Shown in pieces: positions 34,384 to 39,687 of a DNA stretch of 39,687 nt (position 1 is its first letter; every line of letters begins with the position of its first letter). The translations under genes and the position numbers were made by a program. Location of the stretch: assembly GCF_018372215.1 (NCBI RefSeq), contig NZ_JAHAJN010000011.1:1-39687 (forward strand), given 5' to 3'. This DNA comes from Negativicoccus succinicivorans (GTDB lineage: Bacteria > Bacillota > Negativicutes > Veillonellales > Negativicoccaceae). Under the pieces are notes generated by a model that had not been told where the DNA came from, did not search any database, and worked only from the letters and a program-made list of their open reading frames with translations.

Positions 34384-34514
34384 TAAAAAAAGGTGACCGC
34401 AGTCACCTTTTTTAGCCGGTATTCATAGAGGAGAAGAATACCGACGCTCTATTGATAATCAGGGAAAATATCATCAATAGAGCCCTGAAATCAGGGTACA
34501 GTAAACACTGTACA
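34384..34514 (-). ncRNA. Candidate ~130-nt structured small RNA, family unknown
   Basis: Read on the minus strand from about 34513: hairpin 34496-34513 (GTACAGT/ACTGTAC, loop GTTT), 34483-34496 (CCCTG/CAGGG), 34446-34483 (11 bp, 16-nt loop), 34417-34443 (8 bp, loop TTCTCCTCTAT) and a terminator at 34386-34413. An extended -10 (TGC-TATAGT, 34520-34528) places the start at the first hairpin. The CU-rich loop is complementary to Shine-Dalgarno sequences. The TCAGGG arm (34483-34488) can pair with either of two CCCTGAT copies, one in the neighbouring loop. It could alternatively be a structured 3' UTR of the upstream gene. Confidence 0.6.
34386..34413. terminator. Bidirectional terminator ending the hairpin array
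   Basis: 12-bp perfect stem, A6-GGTGAC / GTCACC-T6, with loop CGCA; works on both strands. Confidence 0.85.
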
Positions 34515-34519
34515 ATTAC

Positions 34520-34528
34520 ACTATAGCA
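34520..34528 (-). promoter_or_regulatory. Extended -10 promoter for the hairpin-array RNA
   Basis: Minus strand TGC-TATAGT, just past the end of the CydB-like gene; no good -35 at 17 nt. Confidence 0.5.
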
Positions 34529-34550
34529 TAGATTTCAGAAAAATAAAGTT

Positions 34551-35585
34551 TTACCCCTTATCCCTGTTTTCGTTCTGCTTCCATCCTATGGTGCGCGGCA
34601 ACTCAATGACGGGACGAGTCCACTTATACACCAACGCTATAATCGCGCCGCAGACGGCAACTGCCACTGCCGGCCAAAATAACGTCGGTAAACGGTTCGC
34701 AACCTGACCCCAGCCGCCGGGCAACACGGTTCCCTGCATAATCATATAAAATACCAGCTGGTACATGGTAAATGCCGCGATTGCGCCAAAATATCCCATG
34801 AAATATGCCGCGCCTACATGACGCTTACGCGCTGTCACGTACATTACAACATAAATCAGAATGGAAGCCAAACCACCGCCAATAAAAATCGGTTTCACCT
34901 GTGTCGGCAAAATCACAAGCATATATATCGCCAACAGTAAGATAATGGACAGGAGAATATGCATAAACAGAATCACCAATGCCAAAGCGCGACATCTCTC
35001 GCGCAGCGGATTCGTCGTTTTCCAAGCTGCATAAAGCGCACCGTGGGAGGTACAGGCCAGTACAGCCCAAATACCGCAAACCACTCCGATCGGCGACCAA
35101 AAAAACATGCCGACCGTGACCGCCCCCATACCGATATTTAAAAGAACGGAGAACCCGACGGTAATCAGATAAATCACAGTAGCAACCGAGACCAACGCAT
35201 GCACAAAACGCATCGCATGTGCACCCTTTATCGTTTTACCACTGCTCCAGGCAGCTCCCAAACGTAACAGCAGATTCAAAACGATCAAGCCTACGCCGAT
35301 CCAAATCACTTGATGATACGCGTCTTTCGGCCCTAAAAAAATAGCATCCAGCAGCCAAAAAGCAGCTACTAAACCAAGCTCACTGGCCTGAAATCCCGGC
35401 CGATAGAGAGAATAAAATGCCGATCTTTCCCGTTCATTTTTTATAGTCCACGGTGCGGTGAGCGCCAAACCCACATCAGTTTCTGTAACCCAGAAATATA
35501 AAGCAATCAGAAGCGAGATGAAGAGCACTAATCCCGGTGTTTCCAACTGTGAAAGCCAGGGCAGCCATGACTCGATAATACTCAT
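34551..35585 (-). CDS. Divergent CydB-like membrane protein (cytochrome bd subunit II family)
   Basis: 344 residues, about nine membrane segments. The stretch ETDVGLALTAPWTIKNERER corresponds to the CydB segment with DFGVG...P...ERR, and TSHGALYAAWKTTNPLRERC matches the CydB pattern HGA-x5-KT-x-GxLRER. Where canonical CydB has WDGNxVW, this protein reads GFQASELGL, losing an Asp thought to serve proton transfer. No cydA lies nearby. It may pair with a remote or unusual CydA, or do something else. Start chosen at 35585 (TAGGGGA upstream); the ATG at 35606 has no ribosome binding site. Confidence 0.7.
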   Translation of the reverse strand: MSIIESWLPWLSQLETPGLVLFISLLIALYFWVTETDVGLALTAPWTIKNERERSAFYSLYRPGFQASELGLVAAFWLLDAIFLGPKDAYHQVIWIGVGLIVLNLLLRLGAAWSSGKTIKGAHAMRFVHALVSVATVIYLITVGFSVLLNIGMGAVTVGMFFWSPIGVVCGIWAVLACTSHGALYAAWKTTNPLRERCRALALVILFMHILLSIILLLAIYMLVILPTQVKPIFIGGGLASILIYVVMYVTARKRHVGAAYFMGYFGAIAAFTMYQLVFYMIMQGTVLPGGWGQVANRLPTLFWPAVAVAVCGAIIALVYKWTRPVIELPRTIGWKQNENRDKG

Positions 35586-35632
35586 TACCAATCCCCTATC
35601 ATACAAATTAAACGCCGTAAGAAATCATGCTC

Positions 35633-35641
35633 ATTATAACA
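35633..35641 (-). promoter_or_regulatory. Extended -10 promoter for the CydB-like gene
   Basis: Minus strand TGT-TATAAT about 50 nt upstream of the start; -35 weak. Confidence 0.5.
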
Positions 35642-35678
35642 TACAAATCATAAGCATTACGTCTCTATACCAACATAG

Positions 35679-35704
35679 AAAAGATTCGAACTACAGTCCG
35701 AATC
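35679..35704 (-). terminator. Terminator at the pit stop codon
   Basis: Minus strand GATTCG stem, 10-nt loop holding the pit TAG stop, CGAATC, then TTTTC. Moderate strength. Confidence 0.55.
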
Positions 35705-36686
35705 CTCGTAAACACCAGAACACAAATGCCGATACCAAACTGCTCAGCGGAATGGTCGAAATCCATGTCACCACCATACTGCAGGCCACATTCCAATTGA
35801 CAGCCGTGACGCGTTTGGCAGAACCGACGCCCATAATAGAGCCAGAAACAACGTGTGTGGTACTGACCGGCATGTGCAACATCGTAGCCAACGAAATAAC
35901 GATAGATGAATTCAAATCCGCAGCAAAGCCGTTAATACTTTCCATGCGAAACACTTTGCGACCCACGGTTGCAATAATTCTCCAACCACCTACGGCCGTC
36001 CCTAACGCCATCGCCGCGGCGCACACTACTTTGACCCAAAGAGGTACTTCAAACGACGATAGATGACCGGCGGAAAGCAGCGCTAAAGTAATAATGCCCA
36101 TCGACTTCTGTGCATCGTTCGAACCGTGCGAAAATGCCATCGCCGCCGCCGTAAAAAGCTGTAAACGACGGAATTTGCGATTCAGGGTAAACGGTGCACG
36201 CCTTCCAAACAACCATAGCAACATAACCATCACAAAAAAGCCGCCGCCAAAGGCAATCACCGGCGATAAAACGAGCACCAAAAAGATCGTGCCGATTCCT
36301 GACCAGTCCAACGCCTGAAAACCGACGCTCACTGAAACCGCGCCGATAAGACCGCCAACCAGTGCGTGCGAGGAACTCGACGGCATACCGAAATACCAAC
36401 TCGCAATATTCCAGAAATTGGCGCCGATCAGCGCCGCGATTAAGACCTCTGAATTTACAAAAGACGGTGATAAAATAATATCTCCGCCAATCGTTTTGGC
36501 TACTCCTGTACTTACCAAAGCACCGAAAAAGTTTAAAATAGCCGCCATCATAATGGCATGTTTCGGTTGAATAGCTCGAGTAGACACAGAAGTTGCCACC
36601 GCATTGGCTGTATCATGAAAACCGTTGATATAGTCGAATGCGATGGCAAGTATAATAACTCCCCAAAGAAGTAGTTGCTCATGCAT
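35691..36686 (-). CDS. pit: Inorganic phosphate transporter, Pit family
   Basis: 331 residues with about ten membrane segments. The duplicated Pit signatures are present: DYINGFHDTANAVATSVSTR near the N-terminus and a second half with SHGSNDAQKSMGIITLAL and MPVSTTHVVSGSIMGVG. It imports phosphate (or metal-phosphate) by proton symport. The ATG overlaps the end of the DUF47 gene by 8 nt, a widespread pairing. Confidence 0.94.
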   Translation of the reverse strand: MHEQLLLWGVIILAIAFDYINGFHDTANAVATSVSTRAIQPKHAIMMAAILNFFGALVSTGVAKTIGGDIILSPSFVNSEVLIAALIGANFWNIASWYFGMPSSSSHALVGGLIGAVSVSVGFQALDWSGIGTIFLVLVLSPVIAFGGGFFVMVMLLWLFGRRAPFTLNRKFRRLQLFTAAAMAFSHGSNDAQKSMGIITLALLSAGHLSSFEVPLWVKVVCAAAMALGTAVGGWRIIATVGRKVFRMESINGFAADLNSSIVISLATMLHMPVSTTHVVSGSIMGVGSAKRVTAVNWNVACSMVVTWISTIPLSSLVSAFVFWCLRGFGL

Positions 36687-37308
36687 ATTTTAATACGACT
36701 CTCTGAAAAGTATTGACCAGGATTTCACACTCATCGACCACTTCTTCCATAGACGAGAGAATTTCTTTCCATTTAATAATATGAATGGGATCCGTACATT
36801 CCGTAAAAAGTTTCGCCATCTCTTCATGGTAGTAGACGTCTCCCTGTGACTCCAAATTACTTACTTTCTTACTGCGCGCTTCAATCTTTAAGTAATTACC
36901 TTTGAGGTTGCGCATATACGACACCGATTTACGAATTTCATCCATACACTTCGCAACGATCTGTGCCATCGCAACCGCGCCCGGAGTCGGTTCTCCCGGA
37001 TGATACATAACCATCTTGTCCATGATTTCTTTAATTTCATCCAGAGCTGTGTCCAGCTGTTCAATCACCGATTGAATATCCTCACGATCGATCGGTGTGA
37101 TAAACGTTTTTTGCAAACGTTCCATCGTCTTCGAGCGAATTTCCGCGCCTTCTCGCTTTAACTGTCGGACTTGGTCCAGTCCTTCTTTACTGTCAATTTT
37201 GTTTGCAAAACAGTCATAGAGAATGCTCCCTGCATTTGCACTCAGCTCTGCGTGCTTTTCCAACAATGCAAAGAATTTTTCTTCTTTCGGTTTTAACTGA
37301 AATGCCAT
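36679..37308 (-). CDS. DUF47 (PhoU-like) Pit accessory protein
   Basis: 209 residues from the ATG at 37308 (MAFQLKPKEEKFFALLEKHA) with AGGAG upstream. All-helical PhoU-like protein, with acidic stretches such as VIEQLDTALDEIKEIMDKMV and MEEVVDECEILVNTF. DUF47 proteins are encoded with Pit transporters and are thought to control them. First gene of the two-gene phosphate operon. Confidence 0.92.
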   Translation of the reverse strand: MAFQLKPKEEKFFALLEKHAELSANAGSILYDCFANKIDSKEGLDQVRQLKREGAEIRSKTMERLQKTFITPIDREDIQSVIEQLDTALDEIKEIMDKMVMYHPGEPTPGAVAMAQIVAKCMDEIRKSVSYMRNLKGNYLKIEARSKKVSNLESQGDVYYHEEMAKLFTECTDPIHIIKWKEILSSMEEVVDECEILVNTFQRVVLKYA

Positions 37309-37351
37309 GCTGTGTCTCCTATCCACCCTCAAAAGTTTTCCATGTAAAATC

Positions 37352-37360
37352 ATTATATCA
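37352..37360 (-). promoter_or_regulatory. Extended -10 promoter for DUF47-pit
   Basis: Minus strand TGA-TATAAT about 45 nt before the DUF47 start. I saw no clear phosphate-regulon repeat. Confidence 0.5.
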
Positions 37361-37467
37361 TAGCGACTGATAATAAACTATTCACGTCATGTCTAAACTG
37401 TCATTATTCCTAAAAATTACTAAAGCTTGACAAAGTATTTCGCTTTATCTAATCATGTAAAAAATGT

Positions 37468-37516
37468 AAAAGAAGACCCTTTTTACCATACATCGTAGTA
37501 AAAAGGGTCTTCTTTT
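37468..37516 (-). terminator. Long-stem terminator after the DUF4198 gene
   Basis: 19-bp perfect inverted repeat (37468-37486 and 37498-37516, core AGAAGACCC/GGGTCTTCT) with an 11-nt loop and A/T ends, 33 nt past the stop. Confidence 0.85.
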
Positions 37517-37549
37517 AATCTTTACAAATGGTATTGAAAAAATTTATGC

Positions 37550-38269
37550 TTATTCCGGCTCAATAATAAAAGAGAGGGACGAAAAATACTTCACCTGCGT
37601 ATTAGGATCATCTGTCGGATACGCAATTTCTATACCGAGTACATTCAAACCGTTAGCGGCCACTGTAACTGTCGCACGACCGTTCGCATCCGTTTTCGAT
37701 TCATTGGTAAGATCATTAATCACGTCTTTAATCAACGGCGCATCCGCCATCGGTTCGCCATCTTTGTACGCACGGATCTCAAAGGTATCACCCTTGCGCA
37801 AAGTCAGCGGATTGACAGACGGAACAATTTGTATCGGCACATTGTAAATATACCCCGGTTTAACTTCCGGATCCCAATAATTCACGTTATATTTTACCGC
37901 ATGTGTTGTTTTGACTGCATTCGGAACTTCCGAAAACGGAGCATTTACTGTTTTGCCGTCTTTAGTTTTGGTGAAATAGCCATAATCAAAGAAAGTCGTC
38001 GTAACTCCCAAATTTTCTGTATTGGCAAACGAAATATGATCACTATGACGAACTACATCCACTGCTGTCGGTTGAAAATTCTTGTCGTAGCCTTCCACCA
38101 TTTGCACACAAGCAGGATCATAGACGTTATTGCCAGGTCCTTTCCCAAGAACCAGCACACGTTGATCCAGGCTGTTCGCTACAAACACGCCGTGCGCAGA
38201 TACATCCGCCACACCAAACACGCCTGCCAACAAACTTGCACATAAAGCCAATCCTACTGCTTTTTTCAT
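37550..38269 (-). CDS. Exported DUF4198 family protein
   Basis: 239 residues from the ATG at 38269 (ribosome binding site GGAGG). A clear signal peptide (MKKAVGLALCASLLAGVFGV, cut near VSA-HG) leaves an N-terminus HGVFVAN with a His exposed at or near position 1 of the mature protein. The DUF4198 body ends with the beta-rich segment FEIRAYKDGEPMADAPL ... TDANGRATVTV. DUF4198 proteins often accompany Ni/Co uptake genes, and the N-terminal His could bind metal, but no transporter gene is adjacent. Function not established. Confidence 0.85.
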   Translation of the reverse strand: MKKAVGLALCASLLAGVFGVADVSAHGVFVANSLDQRVLVLGKGPGNNVYDPACVQMVEGYDKNFQPTAVDVVRHSDHISFANTENLGVTTTFFDYGYFTKTKDGKTVNAPFSEVPNAVKTTHAVKYNVNYWDPEVKPGYIYNVPIQIVPSVNPLTLRKGDTFEIRAYKDGEPMADAPLIKDVINDLTNESKTDANGRATVTVAANGLNVLGIEIAYPTDDPNTQVKYFSSLSFIIEPE

Positions 38270-38286
38270 ATTGTTTCCTCCTCTAG

Positions 38287-38338
38287 AACATATGAATTCC
38301 CTATAATTGACAATAGCATATGTTAATCTTTTTGTAAA
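38287..38338 (-). promoter_or_regulatory. DUF4198 promoter with flanking inverted repeat
   Basis: Minus strand TTTACA (38333-38338), 17-nt spacer, extended -10 TGC-TATTGT (38310-38315). An inverted repeat AACATATG (38287-38294) / CATATGTT (38317-38324) brackets the -10 and start site. Upstream, TGAGAATAAATATTT has partial Fur-box character. Confidence 0.45.
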
Positions 38339-38411
38339 ATTATAAATATTTATTCTCATTATTTTATTCTTATTAGTTTACATTATTTGGTTTTATATAA
38401 ATATAGTAAAT

Positions 38412-38437
38412 AAAAAAGCCTTCTAATGAAGGCTTTT
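38412..38437. terminator. Bidirectional terminator upstream of the DUF4198 gene
   Basis: 10-bp stem AAAAGCCTTC/GAAGGCTTTT with a 4-nt loop, flanked by an A run. Which transcript it ends is unclear. Confidence 0.75.
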
Positions 38438-38548
38438 AAATGGTGACGCAGACATATGTGTTCCACTGCTACTTATTTTGCGATTCACGCTTCCTATATC
38501 CATGATAAAAAAGCGATTTAAAAAATTGATTTTTAAACAAGCAAAAAG

Positions 38549-38641
38549 AAAAAAACGGATTGCTCCGCCCTGCCCCGTCAAAAATCGTAACTCCCACGAT
38601 ATTAAGAAGAGGTCTTTAGTCAACAGGCGCCTCCGACCTAG
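38549..38641 (-). ncRNA. Candidate ~93-nt small RNA or structured 3' UTR
   Basis: Minus strand: extended -10 TGA-TATGAT (38648-38656), then a hairpin closed by AGGTC/GACCT (38610-38639) holding the palindrome AGGCGCCT, a second ATCGT/ACGAT hairpin (38584-38600) with a GGGAGTT loop, and a terminator CGGA-GCAA-TCCG-T7 (38549-38567). No open frame fits. It begins 27 nt past the broken DUF1638 gene, so it may be its trailer. Not a family I recognise. Confidence 0.4.
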
Positions 38642-38667
38642 TTATTTATCATATCACCTTTTTTATT

Positions 38668-39323
38668 TTATAGGTCCCTGTCAAGGGTGAAATAACTTTC
38701 CGGAACGGTTTCTCCTTTTTTCAGAATGAGGAAATCTTCGTCAAAATCATCGTCGGCTATTTTCCTCAAAATTCCGTATTTACCGGGAATTATATCAATT
38801 TGCCCGTCCAAAATTTTTCTTAGTTTCTCTAAATATTCACGGACAGGTTCTATTTCGTAACCCCCGGTATCAATGATATAAAAATGTTCAAATCCTTTAT
38901 ACAGTTTTCTTAAAAATTTTCACCCCTGCTTCTAATTATTTTGTCCACATCAATGGAAGAACGTTTGCTGTATTCCGCCCAACTTTCCGTGAAAAAGGCA
39001 CCATGCTTAGGACGTTTAATCTCTTTCAGATTCTCCCCGGATAAAAGTATATCAAGACAATCTCTCGTCCGCGGCAGTACCAGTTCTGTATGGGTAGCTC
39101 TGAGACCTATCGTTCAGCCGCCGCAACCGGAGGGACAAATGATAACCCGGTCCGCATACAATACGCTGTCTATTTTTTCTTGAAGATAGCTTTTAAGATA
39201 CGCCGGGCTTTTGTGGAGTTCATCAGGTAAAAGGTAAAGAACAGCACTACTTTCCGCTTCTTTCAAAGCATGAATCAGTTCTTTTTGTAGGGTGGGACAA
39301 GCAAAAATAATCGTTCCAGCCAT
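38668..39323 (-). pseudogene. DUF1638 family protein gene, broken by an in-frame TGA and a frameshift
   Basis: The ATG at 39323 (MAGTIIFACPTLQKELIHAL, ribosome binding site AAAGGA) reads to VIICPSGCGG, then TGA at 39114. The same frame continues TIGLRATHTELVLPRTRDCL, matching the family block G(T/I)VGL...PR..DC. It ends near 38925 at AAAATTTTTAAG, and the next frame resumes LYKGFEHFYIIDTGGYEIEP up to LKKGETVPESYF, stop at 38668. Adding one T to the T5 tract restores the frame. The joined protein (~218 aa) matches the usual DUF1638 length. DUF1638 proteins are of unknown function, sometimes near corrinoid methyltransferases. Confidence 0.72.
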
Positions 39324-39350
39324 GGCGCTTTTCCTTTCTCCTTTTTTCTC

Positions 39351-39356
39351 ATTATA
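39351..39356 (-). promoter_or_regulatory. Candidate -10 for the DUF1638 gene
   Basis: Minus strand TATAAT about 28 nt before the start, just after the tRNA-Arg terminator; no clear -35. Confidence 0.35.
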
Positions 39357-39368
39357 CCCTTTTTCCGC

Positions 39369-39404
39369 AAAAAAACAGACAGTTCCTTTTCCGGAACTGT
39401 CTGT
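39369..39404 (-). terminator. Terminator of the rRNA-tRNA transcript
   Basis: 12-bp perfect stem ACAGACAGTTCC/GGAACTGTCTGT with a 6-nt loop and seven T on the minus strand, starting 4 nt after tRNA-Arg. Confidence 0.9.
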
Positions 39405-39407
39405 CAT

Positions 39408-39484
39408 TGGTGACCCAGGAGGGATTCGAACCCCCGACCTTTTGATTCGTAGTCAAACGCTCTATCCAGCTGAGCTACTGAGTC
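39408..39484 (-). tRNA. tRNA-Arg (ACG)
   Basis: 77-nt cloverleaf, anticodon ACG (A34 normally edited to inosine), acceptor GACTCAG/CTGGGTC with one G-T pair, encoded CCA. Last gene of the rRNA operon tail. Confidence 0.95.
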
Positions 39485-39491
39485 ATGCAAT

Positions 39492-39567
39492 TGGCAGGGG
39501 CAGAAGGACTTGAACCCTCAACCAACGGTTTTGGAGACCGCTACTCTACCAATTGAGCTATACCCCT
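39492..39567 (-). tRNA. tRNA-Trp (CCA)
   Basis: 76-nt cloverleaf, anticodon CCA, acceptor AGGGGTA/TGCCCCT, discriminator G as expected for Trp, encoded 3' CCA. Between the 5S rRNA and tRNA-Arg. Confidence 0.95.
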
Positions 39568-39572
39568 ACGTA

Positions 39573-39687
<115 letters not shown>

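Noticed and set aside
37430..37520. Plus-strand transcript from TTGACA near 37437
   Set aside because: The best -10 is at a poor spacing (15 nt) and only the DUF4198 terminator follows, so no product is likely.
39104..39116. Firm selenoprotein call for the DUF1638 gene
   Set aside because: No convincing SECIS stem follows the TGA, and a second lesion in the same gene favours decay.

Overview
The window is about 39.7 kb of bacterial chromosome, densely packed and almost entirely coded on the minus strand. Gene content and order (FapR-controlled fab cluster using FabK, mltG-trmR-U32 peptidase block, C-family DnaE with an N-terminal PHP domain, pyruvate kinase with a C-terminal swivelling domain, tRNAs with encoded CCA) point to an anaerobic Firmicute. 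A member of the Negativicutes (Veillonella/Megasphaera-like) fits best; this is inferred from gene order and not proven. Strong sigma-A-type promoters (TTGACA-17-TATAAT and extended -10) and short intrinsic terminators are easy to see throughout.

Left end (1-870): the 5' part of tuf (EF-Tu), preceded by five tRNAs (Thr-TGT, Tyr, fMet, Thr-GGT, Met) read from one consensus promoter. 934-5830: a tRNA-wobble/cell-wall block (mltG, trmR, U32 peptidase, DUF4911), then a radical SAM gene and rnc. 5834-12780: type II fatty acid synthesis, fapR-plsX-fabH-fabK-fabD-fabG, acpP on its own strong promoter, then fabF-rnc. 12957-14715: rpsO, a D-amino-acid transaminase and a Bcp peroxiredoxin. 14791-23609: one long run, nucleoside kinase-dnaE-etfB-etfA-pyk.

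23700-27260 is the only plus-strand gene block: a MaoC-like hot-dog protein, BioY, a thiolase-like protein lacking the second catalytic Cys, and an AMP-forming acyl ligase. Its promoter (TTGACT-17-TATAAT) is overlapped by a degenerate BirA-type inverted repeat, so the block looks like a biotin-regulated acyl-CoA module, resembling but extending the B. subtilis yhfS-yhfT-yhfU group. Convergent recG shares its terminator.

29362-39323 is accessory: a guanine deaminase/NCS2 permease pair, an 810-bp stretch with a decayed mobile-element fossil and a candidate plus-strand small RNA, an ECF S component with a pyridoxal-kinase-type gene, a candidate ~130-nt minus-strand RNA made of consecutive hairpins, an orphan divergent CydB-like membrane protein, a DUF47-Pit phosphate operon, an exported DUF4198 protein, another candidate small RNA, and a broken DUF1638 gene. 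The right end holds tRNA-Arg, tRNA-Trp and most of a 5S rRNA, the tail of an rRNA operon running on the minus strand.

The most interesting parts are the BirA-box acyl-CoA module and the candidate noncoding RNAs. Sites were found by eye; no alignment, folding or database search was run.
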